DNA from: Haloarcula rubra
Lineage (GTDB): Archaea > Halobacteriota > Halobacteria > Halobacteriales > Haloarculaceae
Reading direction: 5' to 3'
NCBI RefSeq assembly: GCF_019599465.1
Contig: NZ_RKLR01000003.1
Location: forward strand, 558,001 to 622,000
DNA: 64,000 bases
The notes beneath the pieces are model-generated. The model ran no database searches, was not told where the DNA came from, and saw only the letters and a program-made list of their open reading frames with translations. Of the stretch, positions 9,454 through 17,915 are shown in pieces; the first letter of the stretch is position 1; every line of letters starts with the position of its first letter. Position numbers and translations under genes: made by a program.

Positions 9454-9538
9454 TGCAGGGAGCAGGATTTGAACCTGCGGACCCCTACGGGACAGCGCCC
9501 TGAACGCTGCGCCGTTGGCCAGACTTGGCTATCCCTGC
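9454..9538 (-). tRNA. tRNA-Leu (anticodon CAG)
   Basis: An 85-nt type II tRNA. The acceptor stem GCAGGGA pairs with TCCCTGC. The anticodon stem CAGCG/CGCTG encloses the loop TTCAGGG with anticodon CAG, which reads CUG leucine codons. A long variable arm follows, and the T-arm is GCAGG-TTCAAAT-CCTGC. CCA is not encoded and no intron is seen. It lies between rpoD and rpl18e, as in other haloarchaea. Confidence 0.95.
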
Positions 9539-9564
9539 TCGCATTGTTGCGTTTCGCGTGCCCC

Positions 9565-9573
9565 GTAAAAACC
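9565..9573 (-). promoter_or_regulatory. Probable TATA element for tRNA-Leu / L18e operon
   Basis: The minus strand reads GGTTTTTACGG here, an AT-rich run in an otherwise GC-rich gap, centred about 30 bases upstream of the tRNA-Leu 5' end. That spacing fits an archaeal TATA box with transcription starting a few bases before the tRNA. Confidence 0.5.
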
Positions 9574-9641
9574 CCTTCGGTCCTCGCGCTCGGGGGGCGG
9601 GCGGTCATCGGCGTCGAAGGGGTGTTTCGGAGCATGTGGCG

Positions 9642-10421
9642 TTACAGTTGGACCGCGTCTTTCAGTTCGGTCGCGCGGTCACGCAGCGTCTCGACCGCGC
9701 GCAGGACCAGTTCGTCGGTGGTGAACGAGCCGTCGGTCTCGACGTGGAACACGAAGGCGTTCTCGACGTCGGTGACCTCGACCTCCTTGCCCGGGTAGCG
9801 CTGGGCGAGGTCGTTGCCGAACTCGTCGGTCGACACGAGGTCGCCGTCCGTCGCGTCGACGGCGGCGTGTTCGGCCGCACCCTCCTTGATGACACCGCGG
9901 AGGATGTTCGGCTCCTCGTCCTCGAACTCGCCCTTCTCGCCGACGACCTCGGTTCGCTGGAGGTGTCGGTAGCCGACGGCCACGCCGCCCTGATGTTTGG
10001 CGTGTTCCTTCCCCGTATCGAGGACGGCGTCGGCCTCGACTTCGAGGCGCTGGCCGTCTTTGAGGTCGATGATGGGGACGTTGTCGTCGGCCGGTTCGAC
10101 GAGTCCGTCACTGGAGACGAGGTCGCTGGAGTAGGCCGTCGCCGGCCCGTCCACCGAGAGCGACAGCGTGACCTCGTCGCCGACCTCGAAGTCGTCGAGG
10201 TCGGTCGTGAGCGGGACCAGCCCCAGTCGGAGGCCGATCTGCTCGTTGAACATCACGCTCGTGTTCTCGATGACGCGGACCGTGTCGATACTGAACGTGG
10301 GGACGTCGGCGATCATCGCCCGGCGGATGCCGTTGGCAAAGGCCGGCGTGATGCCCCGAATCAGTACGAGCGACTCCCGCTCGCCGCGTTCGACGAACTC
10401 GACCTCGTAGTCCTGTGTCAT
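9642..10421 (-). CDS. rpoD: DNA-directed RNA polymerase subunit D
   Basis: Polymerase assembly subunit homologous to bacterial alpha N-terminal domain and eukaryotic Rpb3 (259 residues). The conserved start is followed by [20 protein letters not shown], the alpha motif that contacts the L subunit. The inserted middle domain is present, but the whole protein contains no cysteine, so the Fe-S cluster found in some archaeal D subunits cannot be bound. It ends the S13-S4-S11-D gene set and starts 3 bases after rps11. Confidence 0.95.
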   Translation of the reverse strand: MTQDYEVEFVERGERESLVLIRGITPAFANGIRRAMIADVPTFSIDTVRVIENTSVMFNEQIGLRLGLVPLTTDLDDFEVGDEVTLSLSVDGPATAYSSDLVSSDGLVEPADDNVPIIDLKDGQRLEVEADAVLDTGKEHAKHQGGVAVGYRHLQRTEVVGEKGEFEDEEPNILRGVIKEGAAEHAAVDATDGDLVSTDEFGNDLAQRYPGKEVEVTDVENAFVFHVETDGSFTTDELVLRAVETLRDRATELKDAVQL

Positions 10422-10424
10422 TGG

Positions 10425-10817
10425 TTAGAATCCGGAGTTTTTCGGTGCGCGAGTGCCGTCGTGCGGCGTCGGCGTGACGTCCTCGATGCGACCGATTTCG
10501 AGGCCGGCACGTGCCAGCGCTCGGATGGTCGCCTGCGCGCCCGGCCCGGGGGAGGTCTGCTGGTTCCCACCGGGACCACGGACGCGGACGTCGACGCCTT
10601 CGACGCCGCGGTCGAGGGCCTTCTCGGCGACGACTTCGGCCATCTGCATGGCGGCGTACGGCGACGCCTCGTCGCGGTTCTGCTTGACGACCGTCCCGCC
10701 GGAGCTCTTCGCGAGCGTCTCCGCGCCGGTCTGGTCGGTGATGGTGATGATGGTGTTGTTGAACGATGCGTGGACGTGTGCGACGCCCCAGATGCCGTCG
10801 TTTTCTGCTTCGCTCAT
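10425..10817 (-). CDS. rps11: 30S ribosomal protein S11
   Basis: Small-subunit platform protein uS11 (130 residues). Hallmarks are [20 protein letters not shown] near the N-terminus and the C-terminal [14 protein letters not shown] with the basic end. Its start overlaps the rps4 stop by 4 bases, and rpoD follows at once. Confidence 0.96.
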   Translation of the reverse strand: MSEAENDGIWGVAHVHASFNNTIITITDQTGAETLAKSSGGTVVKQNRDEASPYAAMQMAEVVAEKALDRGVEGVDVRVRGPGGNQQTSPGPGAQATIRALARAGLEIGRIEDVTPTPHDGTRAPKNSGF

Positions 10818-11326
10818 TCTTGGGCCTCCGCGCGCTCAGGGTGCAGTTCGTCCGCAAGCGAGCTGTTCTCGTCGAAGCCGACCGTGTCCTCGACGGCGAC
10901 TTCCACCTTCATCGACGGGCGCGTGACGCGCTGGCCGCCCAGCACGATGTGGCCGTGGACGATGAACTGACGGGCCTGCTCGGGCGTGTTCGCGTAGCCC
11001 TTGCGGTAGACGACCGTCTGGAGCCGGCGTTCGAGGACGTCGGTGACGTCGAGCGACAGGACGTCGTCCAGCGTGTCCTGTTCGCTGAGGATGCCGTAGC
11101 GCTTCAGGCGGGCGAGGAACTCGTCGGCCTCGTCCGTCTCGACCGTCTGGCCGAGCAGTTTCCGGGCCTCGCGGCGGTAGCCACGGAGCTCGGACTGGGC
11201 ACGCCAGAGCTCTTCTTTGTTCTTCAGGCCGTAGCGGCCGAGGAGATTGCTCTCGTCGGCGATACGCTCGCCCTGGAACGGGTGGTTCGGCGTCTCGTAG
11301 AACTTCGTGTTGGAGCCGAGTGCCAT
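10814..11326 (-). CDS. rps4: 30S ribosomal protein S4
   Basis: Small-subunit assembly protein uS4 (170 residues) with the S4 RNA-binding domain around residues 103-155 ([14 protein letters not shown], then [14 protein letters not shown]). The basic N-terminal region includes [19 protein letters not shown]. Its ATG overlaps the stop of rps13 by one base (TAATG), indicating coupled translation. Confidence 0.96.
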   Translation of the reverse strand: MALGSNTKFYETPNHPFQGERIADESNLLGRYGLKNKEELWRAQSELRGYRREARKLLGQTVETDEADEFLARLKRYGILSEQDTLDDVLSLDVTDVLERRLQTVVYRKGYANTPEQARQFIVHGHIVLGGQRVTRPSMKVEVAVEDTVGFDENSSLADELHPERAEAQE

Positions 11327-11856
11327 TATTCCTCATCCCCCGCAGCTTCCTCAGCCTGCTCTTCCTTGATGGCCTCCACGTTGACGCCGATGGTCCCCTC
11401 GGTACGACCGGTGGACTTCGTGCGCTGGCCGCGGACCTTCTGGCCGCGCTTGTGACGGACCCCACGGTAGGAGTCTATCATCTTCATGCGGTTGATGTCC
11501 TGCCGGCGGGTGAGCTGGAGGTCGTTCCCGGTCTCGTGGGTGGTCTCACCGGAGAAGTAGTCCTTCTGGTGGTTGGTCATCCACTCGGGGACCTCGTCGG
11601 CGTAGTTCTCGACGGCGTCGACGACGGAGTCGATGACGTCGTCGTCGAGCTTCCCGAACACCGCGCGGCGGTCCACATCAGCCTGCTGGGCGATGATGCG
11701 GGCGGCGCGGTGGCCGATGCCGTTCAGTTCTGTCAGTGCTCGCTCGACGGACTTGGTACCGTCGAGGTCGGTCTGTCCGATACGGACGAAATAGCGGATG
11801 TCCTCCTCTTCTTCGGCATCCGCGTCGTCGCCCGCGTTGGGGTCTTCTGCACTCAT
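11326..11856 (-). CDS. rps13: 30S ribosomal protein S13
   Basis: Small-subunit head protein uS13 (176 residues). I start it at the ATG at 11856 ([17 protein letters not shown], a haloarchaeal acidic extension) because the longer frame runs back into the tRNA-Ser gene. The core includes [20 protein letters not shown], the helix-two-turn-helix, and the basic tail [20 protein letters not shown]. It opens the S13-S4-S11-RpoD gene set. Confidence 0.95.
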   Translation of the reverse strand: MSAEDPNAGDDADAEEEEDIRYFVRIGQTDLDGTKSVERALTELNGIGHRAARIIAQQADVDRRAVFGKLDDDVIDSVVDAVENYADEVPEWMTNHQKDYFSGETTHETGNDLQLTRRQDINRMKMIDSYRGVRHKRGQKVRGQRTKSTGRTEGTIGVNVEAIKEEQAEEAAGDEE

Positions 11857-11879
11857 ATATGGGTAATCGGTTGGGTGAG

Positions 11880-11964
11880 CGTCGTGGCTGGGATTCGAAC
11901 CCAGGAGGCTGTACGCCACAGAGTTAGCAACCCTGCGCCTTGGGCCAGGCTTGGCTACCACGAC
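11880..11964 (-). tRNA. tRNA-Ser (anticodon GCT)
   Basis: An 85-nt type II tRNA immediately upstream of rps13. The acceptor GTCGTGG pairs with CCACGAC, and the discriminator is G as expected for serine. The anticodon stem CAGGG/CTCTG encloses TTGCTAA with anticodon GCT, reading AGC and AGU. A serine-type long variable arm follows, and the T-arm is CTGGG-TTCGAAT-CCCAG. No intron and no encoded CCA. Confidence 0.95.
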
Positions 11965-12051
11965 ACGTGCTTGCTGATACTCGCGCCCGCGGCATCGCGG
12001 ACTCGGGGGCCGGTCCCCCTACACGAGTCTGTCCGTGACTATTCCGGGGTT

Positions 12052-12060
12052 GTATTTAAA
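12052..12060 (-). promoter_or_regulatory. TATA box for tRNA-Ser / S13 operon
   Basis: The minus strand reads TTTAAATAC, a near-consensus haloarchaeal TATA box. Transcription would start near 12028, giving a leader of about 60 bases before tRNA-Ser and a transcript into S13-S4-S11-RpoD. Confidence 0.6.
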
Positions 12061-12161
12061 CGCAACGGAAGGCTCTGGCCCCGTGACGGCGCCGCATACG
12101 TGATTGGCCCGCACGGAGCGGTGGCGTAACTGCTTCCCAACTGGCGTGCGTACCGGGCTAC

Positions 12162-12473
12162 ATGACGAACACTTCGCGCGCGGACGGCGGGACCACGGTC
12201 GACCCGACCGACCGCGAGGCCGTCCGGCGCCACCTCGAACGGTTCGCCGGTCCGGAGAACGTCACCGAACGCGACGACGGGAGCCTGAGTGCCGAGTTCA
12301 GCCGGTCGACGTACGTCTCCGTCGGCGCAGACGGCCACGTCGCCACGGGGATGCCACTGCACGCCTTCGACGCACCGGCCGACCGCCTCGTCTTCGACCA
12401 CGACGCCGGCGAACTGCACGTCGAGGGCGGGTCAGGCGAGGAGACGGTCGCGTACACGTTCCGGCGACCGTGA
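12162..12473 (+). CDS. Small acidic hypothetical protein
   Basis: A 103-residue acidic protein of unknown function. Its composition (many Asp/Glu, few Lys) is typical of a real haloarchaeal protein. The sequence reads as alternating beta strands, including STYVSVGADGHVATGMPLHA and FDHDAGELHVEG, and suggests a small beta-rich fold. It lies 61 bases before the Mrp ATPase gene on the same strand, but a TATA-like element just before that gene suggests separate transcription. Confidence 0.7.
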   Translation: MTNTSRADGGTTVDPTDREAVRRHLERFAGPENVTERDDGSLSAEFSRSTYVSVGADGHVATGMPLHAFDAPADRLVFDHDAGELHVEGGSGEETVAYTFRRP

Positions 12474-12534
12474 CCGTCGTCGAACGGCAGTTCTGTCACA
12501 ATCCTTATCGCACTTCGGGGGCCTACCCGGTGGT

Positions 12535-13602
12535 ATGAACGAAGACGACGTCCGTGAGCGGCTCCGGACCGTCCAGGACCCGGACCTCGGCGACGACATC
12601 GTGTCGCTGGGTCTCATCAACAGCATCGAGGTCACAGACGACGAGGTTCGTATCGACCTCGCGCTCGGCGCGCCGTACTCCCCGACGGAGACGAGCATCG
12701 CAAACGAGGTCCGGGAGGCGCTCTCGGACGTCGACCGCGAGGTGGCCCTCTCGGCCAGCGTCGACCGCGGCGTGCCCGAGGACGAGGACCCGCTCCCCGA
12801 GGTGAAGAACGTCATCGCCGTCGCCTCGGGGAAGGGCGGCGTCGGGAAGTCGACCGTCGCCGTCAACCTCGCGGCCGGCCTCTCCCGACTCGGCGCGCGG
12901 GTGGGCCTATTCGACGCCGACATCTACGGGCCGAACGTCCCGCGGATGCTGAACGCCGACGAGTCGCCCCGTGCCACCGAGGACGAGGAGATAATCCCCG
13001 TCGAGAAGCACGGGCTGAAACTGATGAGTATGGACTTCCTCGTCGGGAAGGACGACCCGGTCATCTTCCGTGGCCCGATGGTCGACAACGTGCTCACCCA
13101 ACTGTGGGACGACGTGCTGTGGGGGTCGCTCGACTACATGGTCGTGGACCTCCCGCCGGGGACCGGCGACACGCAACTGACGATGCTCCAGCGCGTCCCC
13201 GTCTCCGGGGCCGTCATCGTCACCACCCCGCAGGAAGTCGCCCTCGACGACGCTCGCAAGGGCCTGCGGATGTTCGGCCGTCACGAGACGCCCGTGCTGG
13301 GCATCGTCGAGAACATGTCGACGTTCGTCTGTCCGGACTGTGGCGGCGAGCACGACATCTTCGGGAGCGGCGGCGGCCGGCGGTTCGCCGACGAGAACGA
13401 GATGCCGTTCCTCGGCGAGATTCCGCTGGACCCGGACGTGCGCGAGGGCGGCGACAGCGGGCAACCACTCGTGCTGGACGAGGACGACGAGACGGGCGAG
13501 GCCTTCCGCGACATCGCCGCTCGCACGGCGAACATGCAGGGCGTCATCCACCGCAAGCGGCAGGCCGATTCCCGGGCCGCCGAAGCCGAGCCGGAACGCT
13601 AG
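12535..13602 (+). CDS. mrp: Mrp/NBP35-type Fe-S cluster carrier ATPase
   Basis: A 355-residue P-loop ATPase that is thought to bind and hand on iron-sulfur clusters. Residues 1-80 form a MIP18/DUF59-like domain (QDPDLGDDIVSLGLI). The deviant Walker A GKGGVGKST is at 99-107, and the Mrp cluster motif CPDCGG (CxxC) is near residue 263. I start at the ATG at 12535; the longer upstream frame is non-coding. The sequence CCTTATCG at 12503-12510, about 30 bases upstream, could be the promoter of a leaderless mRNA. The C-terminal 30 residues are a charged tail. Confidence 0.92.
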   Translation: MNEDDVRERLRTVQDPDLGDDIVSLGLINSIEVTDDEVRIDLALGAPYSPTETSIANEVREALSDVDREVALSASVDRGVPEDEDPLPEVKNVIAVASGKGGVGKSTVAVNLAAGLSRLGARVGLFDADIYGPNVPRMLNADESPRATEDEEIIPVEKHGLKLMSMDFLVGKDDPVIFRGPMVDNVLTQLWDDVLWGSLDYMVVDLPPGTGDTQLTMLQRVPVSGAVIVTTPQEVALDDARKGLRMFGRHETPVLGIVENMSTFVCPDCGGEHDIFGSGGGRRFADENEMPFLGEIPLDPDVREGGDSGQPLVLDEDDETGEAFRDIAARTANMQGVIHRKRQADSRAAEAEPER

Positions 13603-13650
13603 GAGAGTGCTGCCGCTGTCCGAACGGGCAGTAGAGAGAGAAAGACCGTG

Positions 13651-13842
13651 TTACGCTTCGACGGGGTTGTTGTACTTGCGCGTGACGTAGCCGGCGATAC
13701 GGTTGCGCACGCCCTTGGACTCGATGTTCGTGACCTCCTCGACGACGTCCTTGTTGTGCTCGAAGTCGGCACCGAACGCGTCGGGGTATCGCTCCATCAG
13801 TAGTGTCCCGGTCTTCTTGACGTAGGCGGGTTTGATTGCCAT
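13651..13842 (-). CDS. rps17e: 30S ribosomal protein S17e
   Basis: Archaeal/eukaryotic small-subunit protein eS17 (63 residues), recognised from MAIKPAYVKKTGTLLMERYP, then FGADFEHNKDVV and the end IAGYVTRKYN. It is convergent with the Mrp gene and is transcribed alone. Confidence 0.93.
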   Translation of the reverse strand: MAIKPAYVKKTGTLLMERYPDAFGADFEHNKDVVEEVTNIESKGVRNRIAGYVTRKYNNPVEA

Positions 13843-13984
13843 GCGCGTTTCTTGCTAGGTGGCGTTCAAAAAGGGTTCGACTTCCACGCCGGGACGCGAA
13901 CGGTTATCACTCGGACGGGTCCCAGCGGTCCGTTCGAGCGTGTTCGGCCGAGGTGGCTGGCGATTTCGTCGGGTCACGCACCCG

Positions 13985-14569
13985 TCACCACTCGGCGTCG
14001 ACGAGGGCACGGACCCGCTCGAACGCCACTCGCTCGCGCTCGCTCCCGGCCGTCTCGACGACGGACTCGAAGTACGCCAGCCTATCGAGCAACGTCTCGC
14101 GGTCGTAAGCCGGGACGTCCAGTCGTGAGGCGGCGACGGTCGCCTCGACCACCGCGGCGTGGCCCCGGTTCGTCGTCGGCACGACGCGTCGCTCGACGGC
14201 GCTCTCCGCGGGACGGAGCGCCCACTCGACCCACTGCGTGTCACCGTCTTCGCCCTCGTCGAGACGGTCGACGTCGACCCGGACCCACGCGTCGGCGCTG
14301 TCCAACACGGGGTCGTCTTCCTCGCGGACCGACAGGGCGGCCTCCGCGAAGTCGACCGGGTCCCGCGTGAACTGGACGTACCCCTCGCCGCGGTCCCGGA
14401 AGTTCCGCCACGTCCGGGTCCGTCCCCACGTCGTCGCCGTCACCGGGTAGTCGCCGTCGGGCGCCTGCACCCCGAGCGCCGCGACGTTCCACAGGTCGTT
14501 CGGCCCGAGCGTCGTCACGACGCTCTCGGTGACCCCGCCGAGAGCGACCGGCCAGTCCGTCTCGCCCAT
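13985..14569 (-). CDS. DUF447 family protein
   Basis: A 194-residue protein matching the archaeal DUF447 family, which has a flavin-reductase-like split-barrel fold. Visible blocks are LGPNDLWNVAALGVQAPDG, then TATTWGRTRTWRNFRDRGEG, typical of the FMN-binding barrel with a TWG..RT..N phosphate-contact pattern. The ATG overlaps the stop of the CitG-like gene upstream. It is last in a four-gene minus-strand set that starts with cofD, so a link to F420 or a related cofactor is plausible but unproven. Confidence 0.8.
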   Translation of the reverse strand: MGETDWPVALGGVTESVVTTLGPNDLWNVAALGVQAPDGDYPVTATTWGRTRTWRNFRDRGEGYVQFTRDPVDFAEAALSVREEDDPVLDSADAWVRVDVDRLDEGEDGDTQWVEWALRPAESAVERRVVPTTNRGHAAVVEATVAASRLDVPAYDRETLLDRLAYFESVVETAGSERERVAFERVRALVDAEW

Positions 14570-15408
14570 CAGACGACCAGCCCCCGTTCCAGCGCGACGA
14601 ACAGCGCCCCGGCCACGAGGTCCGCCGTGGTTCCTGGGTTCACGTCGCGGGCGACGAACTCCTCGGCCAGTTCCGTCGCGTCCTCCTCGCCGTCCAGCAC
14701 CGCCTGCGCTCGTCGCTGGACCTCCGCGGCCGTCTCGCGGTCGTTCCGCGTGACGACGAAGGTGTCCACCTCCTCGGCCAGCAACCGGAGGAAGGCCCGC
14801 GATGCACGGTCCGCGACGGGCCCCTCGCCGGCCAGTATCCCTTCGGCGGCGTCGAAGACGCGCTCGAACCCACTCGTCCACTCGGCGGCGACGCCGTCCA
14901 CGTCGGCACTCTCGGCCATCACGTCGGACAGCGTCAGTCCCCGCTCCTCCAGGGTCGGTATCGCGTCGCTCCCGCGGCGCACGTCCAGCGGTTCCAGTCC
15001 CTCGGGCGGGTCGTCGACGGCCACGTCGACGTGTTCGAAGGCACGGTAGAAGTCGGCGGCGTCGGCCACGGTCGTGTCACCGACGACGTCCGCGACCCCT
15101 TCCGGCGTCGGATCGCCCTCGCTCGCGGCCGCGACCAGCGGTGTCAGCACCAAGAGCGCGCCGAACTGGGTGTTGCCGCCCGACTGGCCGGCCATGCCGT
15201 CGACCGCCCGCTCGAACGCGCGGCCCACTCGCTCGCCGTCGGCCGCGCGGTCGAGGCCCGGCCGCGCACCCACCGCGCCCGCGAGAAAGTGCTCGAACCG
15301 CAAATCGTCGTACTCCCGTTCCCGGTCGACGTTCCCGGGTTTCGGCGTCCCGCTGACCTCCAGCAGGAGCGCCAGTTCGGCGTTCTGGGCCGTCGACCGC
15401 TCGCTCAT
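14569..15408 (-). CDS. CitG/MdcB-like triphosphoribosyl-dephospho-CoA synthase family
   Basis: A 279-residue member of the CitG family, whose bacterial members make the prosthetic group of citrate lyase from dephospho-CoA and ATP. Characteristic segments are LLLEVSGTPKPGNVDRE near residue 14 (with the invariant PKPGNVDR), FEHFLAGAV, GGNTQFGALL near 80 and the C-terminal DVNPGTTADLVAGALFV. No citrate lyase genes are nearby. Archaeal family members occur beside cofactor genes, so the true substrate is likely something else. Overlaps both neighbours by a few bases. Confidence 0.85.
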   Translation of the reverse strand: MSERSTAQNAELALLLEVSGTPKPGNVDREREYDDLRFEHFLAGAVGARPGLDRAADGERVGRAFERAVDGMAGQSGGNTQFGALLVLTPLVAAASEGDPTPEGVADVVGDTTVADAADFYRAFEHVDVAVDDPPEGLEPLDVRRGSDAIPTLEERGLTLSDVMAESADVDGVAAEWTSGFERVFDAAEGILAGEGPVADRASRAFLRLLAEEVDTFVVTRNDRETAAEVQRRAQAVLDGEEDATELAEEFVARDVNPGTTADLVAGALFVALERGLVV

Positions 15409-16151
15409 CGGACCACCTCGCGGCCGAACCAGTCGTCTGCGGTCGCCCTGACCGCCCGCAGGACGTCGGGGTCGTCACTCGCCCGCCCGACGCTTACCGC
15501 GTCGGCGCCGTACTCGAAGTACTCCGTGGCCGTCGCACGGTCACGGACGCCGTTGTTCGCGACGACGAAGCAGTCGGTGGCCTCGGCCACCTCGGCGACG
15601 ACCGCCTCCGAGTCCATCGCGTCGACGTGGACGGCGTCTGCGCCAGCGTCCTCGACGCGGCGAGCCACCTCGGCGAGGTCGACCCCCTCGACTTCCGTCC
15701 TGACTTTCACGGAGACGTCGGCCCCCGCCTCGCTCGCGGCGGCGACCTGTCCGGCGAGTCGGTCGGTGTCCCGGAGGAGCGACTCGCCGGCACCGGCAGT
15801 ACACATCTCGTCCTGCCGGCAGTGGGCGTTCACTTCGAGGACGGCGTCGTGGGCCCGACAGACGCGGGCCGCACGCGCTATCGGGTCGGGCGACGCACTC
15901 CGAACGTTGAACGCCGGACGGAGCGGCGCGTCCGAGAGCGCCGCGAGTTGGGCGTCGACGAACGCAATCGGGTCGTCGGGGAGGAACTCGGATCGGTCCC
16001 GGTCGACCATCTCGCGGGCGGCCGCCCGCGTTGGCCCGTCGAGTGAGATACCACCGAGGAAGGCACAGCCGACGTGCGCTTCGACGGCGCGTGCCCACGC
16101 GGCGTCCGCCTCACCGCTGAGACTCGCCAGCGCGACCCGCGGTCGGAACAT
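15405..16151 (-). CDS. Dihydrouridine synthase-like TIM-barrel flavoprotein
   Basis: A 248-residue TIM-barrel protein similar to tRNA-dihydrouridine synthases and dihydroorotate dehydrogenases. The motif VNAHCRQDEMCTAGAGESLL corresponds to the catalytic-Cys loop of the family. VSVKVRTEVEGVDL and the end IANNG-like VVANNGVRDRATATEYF and GADAVSVGRAS are FMN phosphate-binding barrel segments. The protein is shorter than true Dus enzymes and lacks an obvious C-terminal tRNA-binding domain, so a small-molecule reductase role is equally possible. Start at 16151 overlaps the cofD stop (TGATG). Confidence 0.82.
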   Translation of the reverse strand: MFRPRVALASLSGEADAAWARAVEAHVGCAFLGGISLDGPTRAAAREMVDRDRSEFLPDDPIAFVDAQLAALSDAPLRPAFNVRSASPDPIARAARVCRAHDAVLEVNAHCRQDEMCTAGAGESLLRDTDRLAGQVAAASEAGADVSVKVRTEVEGVDLAEVARRVEDAGADAVHVDAMDSEAVVAEVAEATDCFVVANNGVRDRATATEYFEYGADAVSVGRASDDPDVLRAVRATADDWFGREVVR

Positions 16152-17143
16152 CAGGCCACCTCCGCGAGAGCGTCCGCGACGGCGCGGGCGACTCTGTCGG
16201 CGTCTTCGGGGCCGTCTAGGGTCGTGTCCGTGCGGACCACCGGCCTGTCGAGGTCGGTGCCGTCCTCGGTGTCGAGGACGAACGCGTCCGCGAAGGGGTA
16301 GCTCTCGGCGACGCCGGCGGTACTGGCCTCGCGGCCGACGCCCGCCAGCAGGTCCGCGGCCGGGCCGGAGAACACCTCGTCCTCGACGAACGGCGAGACG
16401 GCGACCACCGGCGTCTCGGCGAGTGCGTCGCGGATGCCGTCGACGGCGAGCATCGGTCCGAGCGACGTGACGGGGTTCGACGGACCGACGACCACCGGGT
16501 CCGAGAGGGCCGTCAGGACGGCGTCGGTGGCCGCCGCCGTCTCGCCGCCGCGGAACTCGACGTCTTCGACCGTCGGGTCGCCGTTCCGACCGACCCACCA
16601 CTCCTGGAAGTGCATCGGGCCCCGTGGCGTGTGGACGATGGTCGCGACGGGTTCGTCACTCATCGGCAGCAGCGTCCGGTCGAGGTCGAAGGCGTCAGCG
16701 AGGATACGCGTCACCTCTGTCAGCGAGTGGCCCGCGTCCAGTAGCGAGGTCCGCGTGACGTGGACCGCACGGTCCCGGTCGCCGATGTGCATGAACTCGG
16801 CGACGCCGGAGAATCGACGCCAGCGAGCGATGTCGCGGCCCGACGTCTGCGCGTCGGGAGGGAGGTACTGGGGACCCGTCGGGAGGTCGGCGGCCTCGGC
16901 GAGGTGGTGGAGTTCGTCGTGTGTCTCGGCGGTGTCGTCGGCGATGCCCCACCACGTCTCCCGGTCGAGTTCGCCGCCGTCGAGAAAGAGGACGGTATCG
17001 AGGTCCGGACAGACGAGGTGACCGCCCAACTCCACGTCGTCGCCCGTGTTGGCGACGACCGTCGTGGCCGCGGGTTCGAACACGTCGTCGGCGCCGGCGA
17101 GGAGTTTCGGCGTGCCCGTCCCGCCGGCGAGGAACGTCACCAT
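16151..17143 (-). CDS. cofD: 2-phospho-L-lactate transferase (F420 biosynthesis)
   Basis: CofD joins an activated 2-phospholactate-type group to the deazaflavin Fo to form F420-0, the precursor of coenzyme F420. The 330-residue protein has the N-terminal nucleotide motif [14 protein letters not shown], then [19 protein letters not shown], and [13 protein letters not shown] near residue 235, all typical of CofD. It is first in a compact set of four genes with overlapping ends, followed by the Dus-like, CitG-like and DUF447 proteins. Confidence 0.94.
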   Translation of the reverse strand: MVTFLAGGTGTPKLLAGADDVFEPAATTVVANTGDDVELGGHLVCPDLDTVLFLDGGELDRETWWGIADDTAETHDELHHLAEAADLPTGPQYLPPDAQTSGRDIARWRRFSGVAEFMHIGDRDRAVHVTRTSLLDAGHSLTEVTRILADAFDLDRTLLPMSDEPVATIVHTPRGPMHFQEWWVGRNGDPTVEDVEFRGGETAAATDAVLTALSDPVVVGPSNPVTSLGPMLAVDGIRDALAETPVVAVSPFVEDEVFSGPAADLLAGVGREASTAGVAESYPFADAFVLDTEDGTDLDRPVVRTDTTLDGPEDADRVARAVADALAEVA

Positions 17144-17303
17144 ACGGCGACGTAGGGGTGAGCGACCCTATAAACGTGGCCCTGCCCCCGAGAGCACCCG
17201 GCGAACGGCCCGGCCAGTCGTATCAACCGACTGAGAATCAGTCGTGAGAACCGAGGGGGGACACTGAAGTTCGTGGCCGGAGAGAGGACGGATACCTGCA
17301 GTC

Positions 17304-17843
17304 ATGCGTAAGCTTCACGCCCACAGGTTCGCCCCCGCTGCCCCCGACGAAGAGTACGTCTTCGGTGCCTGCGCCCCCGGGTGGCACACTGCTGCCGGCC
17401 ACGATGCGGCCCTCTCGGACTGGATACAGTCGGTTCGTGACTGCCAGGTGGAGCGGGTCTGCTGTCTCCTCGCCGGCCACCAGCTGGACGAGCCCGGGTC
17501 GAACGTCGCGCGGTACGTCGACGAGTTCGGTGAGTCGAACGTCCTCCACGTTCCCGTCCCCGACCAGCAACTCGTCGGGACAGACGCCCTCCACGAGGAC
17601 GTCGTCCCGTTTCTGGCGGCGTCCATCGACGCCGAGGCCCGCACCGTCGTCCACTGTCTGGCCGGCATCGGTCGGACGGGACAGGTACTGGCCGCGTGGC
17701 TCGTCTACAACCGTGACTACGGTCCGAGGCGGGCCATCAAGACGGTCCAGCAGATGGGTCGGGACCCGATGGACGCCGTCGAACACGGCGACGCCACCGA
17801 GGAGGAACTCCTCGAACTGCTCGGGTCGGTAGCGCGGCTCTGA
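17304..17843 (+). CDS. Dual-specificity/tyrosine protein phosphatase
   Basis: A 179-residue cysteine phosphatase. The signature HCxxGxxRT is present as HCLAGIGRTG, with catalytic Cys118 and phosphate-binding Arg124. Upstream VPVPDQQL holds the usual general-acid Asp region. Length and layout fit the small archaeal PTP/DSP class. The N-terminus (MRKLHAHRFAPAAPDEEYVFGACAPGW) also resembles the diphosphatase-like entry strand of this family. A cytosolic enzyme, substrate unknown; it may act on phosphotyrosine or on phosphorylated sugars or nucleotides. Confidence 0.85.
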   Translation: MRKLHAHRFAPAAPDEEYVFGACAPGWHTAAGHDAALSDWIQSVRDCQVERVCCLLAGHQLDEPGSNVARYVDEFGESNVLHVPVPDQQLVGTDALHEDVVPFLAASIDAEARTVVHCLAGIGRTGQVLAAWLVYNRDYGPRRAIKTVQQMGRDPMDAVEHGDATEEELLELLGSVARL

Positions 17844-17915
17844 CCCGCTCTGCGGGTCGAATCGGACTCGACACCGGCAGTACCGTTTTGCCGACGGCTC
17901 CCGAACCCGCAAGCG

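Noticed and set aside
12289-12534. Upstream extension of the Mrp ATPase frame
   Set aside because: The extension is Arg/Thr-rich and antisense-like, overlapping the small acidic gene. The family start is at 12535.
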